This document shows, piece by piece, positions 1 to 8,596 of a stretch of 26,259 bases of DNA. The position numbers were made by a program, and so were the translations under genes. The DNA is from a virus. The notes under the pieces were generated by a model. The model saw nothing but the letters and a program-made list of their open reading frames with translations. It made no database searches and had not been told where the DNA came from. The stretch covers positions 1-26,259 of IMG/VR virus record IMGVR_UViG_3300017697_000083; one strand, written 5' to 3'. Within the stretch, counting starts at the first letter, position 1. Each line of letters starts with the position of its first letter.

Positions 1-3000
1 GGTAATTTATGAACATTTGCGAATGGCAAGATTCTGTTTGTTGGGTAACCATTTACAACTTCTCTGATCTGTAATGATACACCATTTAATGGAGATGAAT
101 CATCACTACCTGAACCTGTTTGAGTTGGTTTACGACGGAAGTATACATCAATATTAGATAAGTAAACTGAGTTAGAACCTGCACCCATACCTTTCTTAAC
201 AAAGAATGTTTGTGCAAGTGGATCTCTACCTCGAATACGTCGAGCAACGTTTCTTGTTGTTACTGTTGTATTCACATCAAAGTTTGGAGATCTTGTTGAA
301 GTTGTTAAACTTGTTTTCTCAACACTGAAGTTATATGCTCGATAAGTAACAAATCCTTTACTTGTTGAAGCAGAATCAATACTGTTATAAGCAGATACAT
401 CGGCAATTTCTAATACTCTATCACCTACATAGAATGTTTCGGCAGGCAAGTGGAATACAGCTCTCAGTACACCGTTTGCGTCCGTAGTAACTGTAGCACC
501 TTTATCACCGTACCTACCAACTTCTCCAACTGAATCAGCTGTAATTGATCCTGGCATTACGTGTGCATTTACATCAACACCATCAAAGAAGAAGTAATGT
601 CTTTGATTAGGTCTTAATCCTGACATATAAACTTTGATATCTCTCGATGCCATATAAGGTTGGAATCTAAAGTCGGAAACAAATTCACCAACGAACGATT
701 CTGTTGTTCTTGAACTATCAATGGTAATTTCGCTTGATCTTGTTGTGACAGTTGTTACTTCAGTTCCTGCGCCACGTCTTCCTGCGCGACCAGGATCAGC
801 TTCAAACAGTCTTGATGAAGATGTATCGGTCATAGGTAAGAATGCTTGAATCTCATCAATGAATTCTTGGAACGGAGTAGTTAGATCAATATCAATAGAA
901 GCAGGATTAACTGTTGTATCATAAGCAGCATCGTAAGGTGGAGATATAACTCCATCACCTACATACTTATAGAAGTTACTTACACAGTTTCTAAAGTTCG
1001 ATGCATACGGTTGATTAATAACCTCAACGTTTGAATTCCTTCCTACAGTTGCTACCTTAGCATCAGAAGTAGATGGGAATATTGAAGAACCTGTTGCTGA
1101 TTCATATACCAAATCTAATGGGAATGTTTTCAACGAAGGAGTAAGTATCTTTTGATTAAATGGTACCGCAGCATTAAACTGTGGATGACTGATTTCTGAT
1201 AACTGTAAATTGTTAAAAGGATCTACAACGAAACCATTCTTGAATCTGTTTAAACCATTCTCATCGCGTACAACTAAGTTATCAGTTTCTGATTCTAATT
1301 GATTCAATGAAATATAGTATGCCATGTTATCAATCTTCTTTTCAAGATCGTGCATATCTTTCATTGTATAATTCTTAATACCTGTTGCTCTTGGTTTAAT
1401 TGCATAACCAGGTTTACGAAGAACATCAGACTGTTTCTTAGACAGCGCAGGATAAGTTGGAACTTCTACATTTGCGATTGCCAACTGGTCTGTTGTAAGC
1501 TTTGGTGGTACAGGATTTTTCTGTTCTTCACCTTTAATGATAACAATATCACCATAAGAATCACAAGCAATTGTATCAATTCTTGATAGGTAATGTTCTA
1601 TACTTGTTTGTAATGATTGCTGCGCAGCAGGAACCAACGCAGCTCCTTTATCACTAAACGATACGGTATTGAAACCAACCTGAGTTGAAATCGTTGGAGC
1701 ATTACCTGAATTCGCCAAATAGTTTGCACCAGAATCTTTATTAACATGTGGTCTGAAATCAAAGCAATCTCTCAAGTTATATACTTGACCTGACTCTGAC
1801 GTGTAAGAAGGAATATCAAACTTACTTAAAGTATTTGGATAACTATTAATTGTAAAGAAGTATTTACCAGTCGAAGTGTTTACCTCGAAGCATTGTAGAT
1901 TCACTAGCATTACGCCACTTGGCTCAGGTCGACCTTCAATATATTCTACATAAGATAGATCGTAATAAGTATCTTTCTGATTCTCTTTTAATCTAAAGCT
2001 ACTTGTAAAATCTTCTCCTGTTGCATTTGTAATACTTACAATTTTAAATACATCTGGGAAACCTAAACTATATTGTGTTTTAACGTTTGAGTAACTAAAC
2101 TTAACATAAGTATCACGTAATGTTTTAGCATAAGGTGAAATACCACCCGATGAACCAACCTGTCTTTTATTATAAAATACTTCTACTGAACCACTCAAAC
2201 CACTATCACAAATAATATTAAGTTGTGAATTATTCAAAGCAGTAGTAGTACTTATAACAGGATATGTTGTTCCTGCCAAGTTAACTCGAATATCGTCGTT
2301 AAGACAATTAAAATCTTCGCCTGGTCCTGCAGTTAATGTGATCGTGCCTGTTGTCGCAGTTCCTGTATTTTGAAATCTACAAGGAATAAGAGTATTTGAT
2401 GTTGCGAACGTTCCATTAATACCAGAATCAAAGATTAATGCCTTTCTTCCTGTTTCTTTAATAACAGGTGAACCGATACCATTTGTTCTTATAGGTACAT
2501 CACCACTACCATCTGATAATTTGGTAATGTCTTTAATAGCTTGAGCACCGTTATATACAGCAGAGTGAATATAGATTCTTTTGTCTGTTATGTTTTGTAC
2601 TGAGACTGCACCTACCGAAGCACTTCCTGATGTTTGCGCATCTGCTGGTGAAAGAATACCTAAATTCAAATAACCTTGTGAGGCACTTGTAGTATCAATT
2701 TCAAAATAGTTTCCATATTCCATTGAAACGTTTTGATTGTTAACTGTTTCGGTTTGTCCTATTTGATCTATCTGGAATGAACGTTCACCAGAATTTTCTA
2801 CTCTATAACCTTTCACATATGCAGTGCCAGGTCCGACGACACATTGTACTTCACTATTGGCAGCACCAGTAGGAATACGATCATCAGTAGTTATTGGGAA
2901 CGTTTCTAAAATGTAATTACCAGATTCTTCGTAGGTACGTCGAGCCATCTCTTCGCCCAATACGTTGTATTGAGAAACGTCTCTTACAGTAATTGCATTA

Positions 3001-3917
3001 CCATTTTGATAACGAGCCAATGTAAAGAAGTCTGAATTCTGAGTTCCGTCTGAAGTTTCCAATACTGTTAACGTAGGAACAAGTTTTAATCTGTCTGCGC
3101 CTGGGGCATTTTCATTCTTAGAACCGTTTGCATTATCGTATAGGCTGTTATCTTGTAGGTTATTAATTAATCTTTCTGCTACTAAATAACCAACTGATTT
3201 ATTATCGGCAACGTTAGTATACTTTTCAACAACTAATCTTTGTTCTGCTGTAAATATAAAATGGCCTTTCTGAAATATAATACCAGGAGCAGCTTCGATA
3301 CCGAATGCTCTACCAACATGTGGATTTCCTACTGAAGGTGAACCGTATACCGCAAGACCTGTATTAATAACAGTGTCAATAGATAAGGCTTCGTTTGTGG
3401 TTCCTCTTAAATATTTGAATCTTGTTACGACTAACGCTTCACCAGCTTGAAATTGAGTTTGACCTGCCAAACCAATGTTAGTGTAGTTAATAAAGAAAGT
3501 ATTTAGATTTGGTGGTCTTGTTTGAAATCCTTTAGAAGCCTGAACGATTTCTGCTTTCAGTCCGGACGATTGTCCTTTTACCTGATAAACATAGTCAAGT
3601 TCTACTTCTTGACCTGCTAATACTTCAACCGCAGGTGTGCTGATATATGACTCTGCGTTAAATCCAGTTGGGCCGTCATTTAGTTTTACAAATTGAAGAT
3701 CATCAAGTTCTGTAAAGTTACATCCTTTTACAATTGAACCTTCTTTGAAAATATTATCTCCAAATGACTCAACCTGATTTTGAAGCATAGTCTGGAGTTG
3801 TGTAAGTTCTCTTGCCTGTATCGCGTACCCAGGCTTGAACATAACTCGATAGAATTGCTTCTCGGCATCATAGTCATCGAAGTATGGTGCTTGGTTTAAG
3901 TTTTTATTAATAGGCAT
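1..3917 (-). CDS. Large DUF4815-type virion structural protein (C-terminus outside the window)
   Basis: The frame opens with ATG at 3917 and I found no stop down to base 1, so at least 1305 residues are encoded and the 3' end is missing. The N-terminus (MPINKNLNQAPYFDDYD, then FKPGYAIQARELTQLQT at about residues 27-43) is the signature I associate with DUF4815 proteins, large structural proteins of marine T4-like phages. Near the left edge, motifs such as RDPLAQTFFV and LQIREVVNGYP recur in the same family. Family knowledge suggests a baseplate-associated or fibre-like virion protein; the exact role is not known. It begins 15 nt after the gp8-like gene and is probably co-transcribed from the late promoter at 5940-5947. 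No enzymatic motif was seen. The family is fairly certain, the role is not. Confidence 0.8.
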   Translation of the reverse strand, partial: MPINKNLNQAPYFDDYDAEKQFYRVMFKPGYAIQARELTQLQTMLQNQVESFGDNIFKEGSIVKGCNFTELDDLQFVKLNDGPTGFNAESYISTPAVEVLAGQEVELDYVYQVKGQSSGLKAEIVQASKGFQTRPPNLNTFFINYTNIGLAGQTQFQAGEALVVTRFKYLRGTTNEALSIDTVINTGLAVYGSPSVGNPHVGRAFGIEAAPGIIFQKGHFIFTAEQRLVVEKYTNVADNKSVGYLVAERLINNLQDNSLYDNANGSKNENAPGADRLKLVPTLTVLETSDGTQNSDFFTLARYQNGNAITVRDVSQYNVLGEEMARRTYEESGNYILETFPITTDDRIPTGAANSEVQCVVGPGTAYVKGYRVENSGERSFQIDQIGQTETVNNQNVSMEYGNYFEIDTTSASQGYLNLGILSPADAQTSGSASVGAVSVQNITDKRIYIHSAVYNGAQAIKDITKLSDGSGDVPIRTNGIGSPVIKETGRKALIFDSGINGTFATSNTLIPCRFQNTGTATTGTITLTAGPGEDFNCLNDDIRVNLAGTTYPVISTTTALNNSQLNIICDSGLSGSVEVFYNKRQVGSSGGISPYAKTLRDTYVKFSYSNVKTQYSLGFPDVFKIVSITNATGEDFTSSFRLKENQKDTYYDLSYVEYIEGRPEPSGVMLVNLQCFEVNTSTGKYFFTINSYPNTLSKFDIPSYTSESGQVYNLRDCFDFRPHVNKDSGANYLANSGNAPTISTQVGFNTVSFSDKGAALVPAAQQSLQTSIEHYLSRIDTIACDSYGDIVIIKGEEQKNPVPPKLTTDQLAIANVEVPTYPALSKKQSDVLRKPGYAIKPRATGIKNYTMKDMHDLEKKIDNMAYYISLNQLESETDNLVVRDENGLNRFKNGFVVDPFNNLQLSEISHPQFNAAVPFNQKILTPSLKTFPLDLVYESATGSSIFPSTSDAKVATVGRNSNVEVINQPYASNFRNCVSNFYKYVGDGVISPPYDAAYDTTVNPASIDIDLTTPFQEFIDEIQAFLPMTDTSSSRLFEADPGRAGRRGAGTEVTTVTTRSSEITIDSSRTTESFVGEFVSDFRFQPYMASRDIKVYMSGLRPNQRHYFFFDGVDVNAHVMPGSITADSVGEVGRYGDKGATVTTDANGVLRAVFHLPAETFYVGDRVLEIADVSAYNSIDSASTSKGFVTYRAYNFSVEKTSLTTSTRSPNFDVNTTVTTRNVARRIRGRDPLAQTFFVKKGMGAGSNSVYLSNIDVYFRRKPTQTGSGSDDSSPLNGVSLQIREVVNGYPTNRILPFANVHKL

Positions 3918-3932
3918 CTTTACTTACGTTCC

Positions 3933-5912
3933 TTAAAATTCCAGTACAAATTTAAATTCTTCTCTTGAGAGGTCGGTTCTTGCTAGTGGGAAGAAGTCCT
4001 CCATGAAGTACACTTCGCCTGTTCTCTGTTTGTAATCCGAATAGATAACATTATCTGCTATAGGATTATTTATTGTTATTCTCTGACCAGTATTTGAGGT
4101 AATTGCCAGATTTGGATCAAATGATGTATCTCCATTACCAACCAGGGCATTATTTCTATATGGTCCTACGTATTCTGCTAAAAATACTGTATTTGAAGTT
4201 TCATCGATCTCGTGTATTTGGGCTTTAAATACAACATCGTTATTTACATTAACTTGCGTGATTGTACTATTTGCGTTTAATCTTCCATAATCATCTGTTA
4301 TAATCGCAATTCTATTATCGAAGACATCAGGTTCAGTTGCGGTATTTGCTTGTCCGCTTCTCCATGTTGCTATACCTGACATATCTTTAAATGTTGGACT
4401 TCTTACAATACCAATACAGCCGTATGTATTCTTATCACCAATTTTTGTATTGTCTTCTGCTGTAATATAAGCATACATTGAAAAATGTTTACATCTAAAT
4501 TCATCTAATAAATTATAAGCATGGCCACCTTTCGGTTCAATGATAGGCTGAATGGTTGCTCTTACATCTGCTGATTCAGTACCACCTGGGTTGAAATCAA
4601 TAAGAGGATCTACAACTTCCGCAATAGCGTTATTATATCCTGTGCCTTTATTTAAAAGAATAATTTTATTAATACCACCACTATCAATTTCAGGTACTGC
4701 TACCGCCCCATCTCCATCACCGCTTATTTTAACGCGCGGGAAGATTTTAATATTTGCATTAATCGTTGCTGTTGATACCATGAAGTCTGTTAAACCTTTC
4801 CATGTACCACCTGACACGTATCCGCCAAAACCAGTACCATCAAGATCTGTTGTTAATAATGCATCTGATTTCAATTGAAATGTATCTGCATTCACAACTT
4901 GTACATAAAAAGTAGTTGCGGCAAGTGTGTCTATGTCTGCTTCATTTACAATTAATTCTGTCATACCAACAACGTTTCTAAATGTAATTGGTTGACCATT
5001 CACTAAGTTATGAGATGTTGATGTAATTACGACAGGAGATGCTTGAGTTGCATTCTCTACGTTACCACGTCTTGGATTTGATAATTCTTCGCCAACGGTA
5101 ATTTCTGCTAGGCCATTGCCTTGAATCAGTTTATAAGCTTTGATTTCAAATAGATTCGTAACACTTGAACTTGGGTTTGTAGCATAGAAGAATTGACCTG
5201 TATAGTAATTTTCTGTTGCTTGCCAATCTTGCTCCTTTGGATCAATTTCTAATTTAACATTACCGTGAGAACTGGCTCCACCAACTCTGCCAGGAATTGA
5301 CTTTATAAGGCCGTTCTTTTCTTCATATCCATTATTGACAATAGCATTAGTAACTTGAATCTCAGATATACCACCGCCGTAAACCTCCGCTGGATTAACA
5401 GCTGCAGTAGGATCAATTGGAATATAACCTAAAGCGTTATAGGCCTCGAATTGTAATGTAGTGAGACGATACATATACTTCCATACATAACCGTCGGCAG
5501 TTTCATAAATTTGATTTACGTTGGCTGCATCAAAAGTAGGTGGTGCTTGTGAACCAACACCTTCGTTATTATTAAGGCACTTATAAACTCTGTAATCATC
5601 AGTGTCGTTATCGTTAGGTCCGACTACTGCATAAAAGTTTAAACCATCAAGATCTACTTTATCATCGTATTCTGTATACACAACACCTCGTTGCCAAGGG
5701 TAATACTTTATCATAAAGTTAATATCTTGATTACGTATCTTTTTAGCAAATAATGTTTTTTCTAGAAACTCATTTTGAGAAGTAGCAGAATCGATTGGCT
5801 CTATACCACCAATGCTAGAAACAAACATATAATAGTCATCGTTAGCCTTTGCGTCAGCTATGAATAACTTATTAATGTCTTGGTTAAAATTGTTTGTTAA
5901 AATTTCAGGCAT
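3933..5912 (-). CDS. gp8: gp8-like baseplate wedge subunit, enlarged
   Basis: At 659 residues it is about twice the length of T4 gp8 (334). Matches to T4 gp8 that I can recall are an N-terminal segment ending in SIGG near residue 35, YRVYKCL at 107-113, DGYVWKYMYRL at 140-150, and the C-terminus where TGEVYFMEDFFP parallels T4 SGEMIYMENRPP and both end in a short beta strand with LEF/FTF. In T4, gp8 is a dimeric wedge protein binding gp7, gp6 and gp10. The extra length lies in the middle (about residues 200-560) and is rich in Thr, Asn and Gly, looking like inserted beta domains. A perfect late promoter box sits 28 nt upstream. The Shine-Dalgarno is AGAGAA. The gp8 assignment rests on the ends and the gene neighbourhood. 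Confidence 0.78.
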   Translation of the reverse strand: MPEILTNNFNQDINKLFIADAKANDDYYMFVSSIGGIEPIDSATSQNEFLEKTLFAKKIRNQDINFMIKYYPWQRGVVYTEYDDKVDLDGLNFYAVVGPNDNDTDDYRVYKCLNNNEGVGSQAPPTFDAANVNQIYETADGYVWKYMYRLTTLQFEAYNALGYIPIDPTAAVNPAEVYGGGISEIQVTNAIVNNGYEEKNGLIKSIPGRVGGASSHGNVKLEIDPKEQDWQATENYYTGQFFYATNPSSSVTNLFEIKAYKLIQGNGLAEITVGEELSNPRRGNVENATQASPVVITSTSHNLVNGQPITFRNVVGMTELIVNEADIDTLAATTFYVQVVNADTFQLKSDALLTTDLDGTGFGGYVSGGTWKGLTDFMVSTATINANIKIFPRVKISGDGDGAVAVPEIDSGGINKIILLNKGTGYNNAIAEVVDPLIDFNPGGTESADVRATIQPIIEPKGGHAYNLLDEFRCKHFSMYAYITAEDNTKIGDKNTYGCIGIVRSPTFKDMSGIATWRSGQANTATEPDVFDNRIAIITDDYGRLNANSTITQVNVNNDVVFKAQIHEIDETSNTVFLAEYVGPYRNNALVGNGDTSFDPNLAITSNTGQRITINNPIADNVIYSDYKQRTGEVYFMEDFFPLARTDLSREEFKFVLEF

Positions 5913-5939
5913 TGTTATATAATTCTCTATATTTTAGTT

Positions 5940-5947
5940 TATTTATA
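5940..5947 (-). promoter_or_regulatory. T4-type late promoter (TATAAATA) for the gp8-like and DUF4815 genes
   Basis: The minus strand reads TATAAATA, an exact match to the T4 late promoter -10 box recognised by the phage sigma factor gp55. It lies in the 44-nt gap between the S8 protease gene and the gp8-like gene, 28 nt before the gp8 start codon, which is suitable spacing for transcription to begin just ahead of the gene. It is one of only two exact copies I noticed in the window, and both are intergenic and correctly oriented. Confidence 0.7.
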
Positions 5948-5956
5948 TCCATTGGA

Positions 5957-8590
5957 CTAACCTCTCTTTCTTATTCTTGGCCTTGGATACACCAGTCCAC
6001 TTGTAGGTCTTGCTTTTGCATTTACTTTTGGAAAACTCATTCCTGTTTCAGGTCTTTGATTCTTCCACGTTAATATTTTATTTAGAGCGCCTTGTAGACT
6101 TGTAGAATCTTGCGAATCATCAGTTCCTGAATCATACATAATATCATTTGTTGCATTTGCTTCTAACCAAGCCTTTGCTTCTGCTTGATTTAACCCAGGA
6201 TTACTTTCTGCAAGTAATGCAAGTACACCACAAACTTGCGGGGCAGCCATACTTGTTCCTGATTGCTTTTGCATCGAAAACGAAGTGTTTCTTGAATCTA
6301 AAAAGTGGCCTGTGGCATCAGGCCATGCACTAACAATACCGTATCCTGCTCCATATATATTTACTGCGTTTCCACAATTTGAAAAATCTGCCTTTTTATC
6401 ATTCTTTGTTATATCCAATGAACCTACATTAATAGCATTAGGATGACTTCCGCCATTGTACGAGCATGGCCTATGAGACGGATCATTATCACTATATTGA
6501 TTACTTCCGACTCTCCAATATATTCGATTATTATAATCTTGATCACCTGATTTTGTTATCTTATGCTGTGAATTCCCCGCAGCGGTCACAAATATAATTC
6601 CATCATCAGCCGCATCATCAACATCAGCTTGCATGGCCGTGCTCCAAAACGGTACTTTAAAATCACCATTGCCATCAATTATAATACCTCTTGCCCGCAA
6701 TTCAGCATCACTTAAATCACTACCAGCATCGCCCCACTTATCATAAATGGAACCGCGGTAATTAAATACTCCAACCCCATTGACGATATCGGCAGTGTCG
6801 TCATCTTCGGCCTTTCTATAGACCCCTGATGTCCTGCCGTGGTATGATAGGTAACTATGATTTGAAATAGTAGGATTTCTTCTGCCTGTCTCTGAATTAA
6901 TTGTTTTGTTATTATGCCACTGACGAATGTAATCCCAGTACTTTAGCGCATCCAATTCACCTAAGCCATGGTTTTGTCCGAAAGGTTGAATGTTATATAT
7001 GTTTGCGTCTCTTGCCCAACCTTGTGTATTTCCTGCGGCAGTGCCAGCAACGTGTACTGCGTGTGTTTCGCCGTCATCAGAATAATCATAATTTCCATTT
7101 GCGCCATAACCTAAGGCTGAATTAAGAGAAAACCAATTAAAATGTTGAACTCTACTTCCGCCTGTTCCATCAGCGTTAACGGCAAACTCTGGGTGATTCC
7201 TTGCTGTTGTACTAATTACAGTATCAACGATTAGTACATCAACATTTTTTCCCGATGCTGTAATTGTATAATTATTTGGTGTTGCTTTTCTATCTCCATC
7301 AGAACCCCAATTTTTTCCTGTAGTAACATAACCTGATGCGCCCGCTTGTGTAGGATCGCCTGAATCACCATCTTGGAATATATTTCGTATTGTTGTTAAT
7401 GAAGGTTTACTAATTACTGGTTTAATGTGTGTGTTATGGAATGCATAACCTAATGGATTGTTTGATTGTATACCAGCTTCGGTACGCATATCATCTGTCC
7501 ATTCTGGAGAAAGACTTCCACCATCCCATAAAGCTGTATATTCAAACATACAGAAATTCAATAAGTATAAGTATTCTTTAGCTGCTACTTCAAAAGCATC
7601 TGAATCTGTTTTCCAAGCATTTGAAGGCGTGTTATAACCTGACGGATCCCATTTTCCAGCATCATATGCTTCTTCCATCGCAGCATATAAATCACCTGAA
7701 GCCCAATCACTTGCTAAGTATGCATACAGTTTTATATCGTCTGCTGGTAATCCATGCATATGAAGTGTATGCATTATGTGTTCAATAACTTCCCCTGCGT
7801 CTAAATCTCCATCACCTTGAGTACCAGATGAATTCAAATACCAAACCATATCGTTAGCAACGTGTGTATCAAATAAGTTTGTTAGGTTCCAACTAATAAC
7901 TCCTGAGTCAGTTAAGAAGTTTGGAGTATAATCACCCCCACCACCTCTTGCTACTCGTTGTAGTGTTGGTAACCCTTCGTGCCAGGTTCCAGATAAACCT
8001 TTTAGATTTCTAATCAAGTTTCTTTGGAGTGTATCACTGATTTGTGACTGGTACTGATTTGGTATTAAAAACAATTCATACATCCGAGCTATTTTTTCTA
8101 TCCACGCATCGGGTACAGCACTTTGACCACCTACAGCACCGGCGGCCATGATTCTTGTACCATTAACAGTAACTTCACGTTTGAAGAAATCACTACCATC
8201 GCCAGTCACATTTGTAATTGAGCCACTATAAAGATCAGTGGCAGGAATATCATCGCCAACTGTATGTTTATATAAACCCCAATTCTTATCTGTAGAATTT
8301 GGAATAAAGTTATCTCTTTCAAAAGTTCCGCCTTCTCCAAATCCAGTATACTCATTTAGCCCTGATTTAAGATGACTTGCTGATTTAACATCCCATACTC
8401 GAGGATCATTTTTAAGTTCAATCACTTCTTCAGGTGTTAACATATAATGAGTGTTACGACTTATTTGTCTTCTTAATTGTAAATCAACTGCTCTATCAGG
8501 AATATAAAGATCGCCACCAGGTGTTTCCATATCATTATAGAAATCATCTAGGTCTTCTTTATTATGAAGAGTGACAATATATTCTTCCAT
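5957..8590 (-). CDS. Virion-cluster subtilisin-like (S8) serine protease with inserted domain
   Basis: 877 residues. Residues 1-75 look like a protease propeptide (I9-like), starting MEEYIVTLHNKEDL with the SRNTHYMLTPEE motif known from marine phage relatives. The S8 catalytic domain lies in the C-terminal half: Asp456 in VLIVDTVI, His510 in HAVHVAGT, oxyanion Asn673 in AAGN and Ser780 in GTSMAAP. All key residues are present, so activity is expected. Between NWGLYKHT (about residue 103) and NWGSDG (about 427) lies an extra segment of roughly 310 residues that interrupts the usual layout and carries E270-H271-x-x-H274-x-x-H277-x-H279. No signal peptide or membrane segment was seen. It sits between the tail fibre and gp8, which suggests a virion component acting on host surface proteins or processing neighbouring tail proteins. 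Substrate unknown. Confidence 0.88.
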   Translation of the reverse strand: MEEYIVTLHNKEDLDDFYNDMETPGGDLYIPDRAVDLQLRRQISRNTHYMLTPEEVIELKNDPRVWDVKSASHLKSGLNEYTGFGEGGTFERDNFIPNSTDKNWGLYKHTVGDDIPATDLYSGSITNVTGDGSDFFKREVTVNGTRIMAAGAVGGQSAVPDAWIEKIARMYELFLIPNQYQSQISDTLQRNLIRNLKGLSGTWHEGLPTLQRVARGGGGDYTPNFLTDSGVISWNLTNLFDTHVANDMVWYLNSSGTQGDGDLDAGEVIEHIMHTLHMHGLPADDIKLYAYLASDWASGDLYAAMEEAYDAGKWDPSGYNTPSNAWKTDSDAFEVAAKEYLYLLNFCMFEYTALWDGGSLSPEWTDDMRTEAGIQSNNPLGYAFHNTHIKPVISKPSLTTIRNIFQDGDSGDPTQAGASGYVTTGKNWGSDGDRKATPNNYTITASGKNVDVLIVDTVISTTARNHPEFAVNADGTGGSRVQHFNWFSLNSALGYGANGNYDYSDDGETHAVHVAGTAAGNTQGWARDANIYNIQPFGQNHGLGELDALKYWDYIRQWHNNKTINSETGRRNPTISNHSYLSYHGRTSGVYRKAEDDDTADIVNGVGVFNYRGSIYDKWGDAGSDLSDAELRARGIIIDGNGDFKVPFWSTAMQADVDDAADDGIIFVTAAGNSQHKITKSGDQDYNNRIYWRVGSNQYSDNDPSHRPCSYNGGSHPNAINVGSLDITKNDKKADFSNCGNAVNIYGAGYGIVSAWPDATGHFLDSRNTSFSMQKQSGTSMAAPQVCGVLALLAESNPGLNQAEAKAWLEANATNDIMYDSGTDDSQDSTSLQGALNKILTWKNQRPETGMSFPKVNAKARPTSGLVYPRPRIRKRG

Positions 8591-8596
8591 TTTAAA

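Noticed and set aside
4067-4074. AATAAATA on the minus strand inside the gp8-like gene
   Set aside because: It is inside coding sequence about 150 nt before the next gene; a similar copy sits inside the M15 gene near 16874, so single-mismatch boxes within genes are taken as chance.
7751-7780. His cluster at residues 270-279 as an HExxH metalloprotease site
   Set aside because: The order is E-H-x-x-H, not H-E-x-x-H, so the zincin motif is not satisfied; kept only as a possible metal site.
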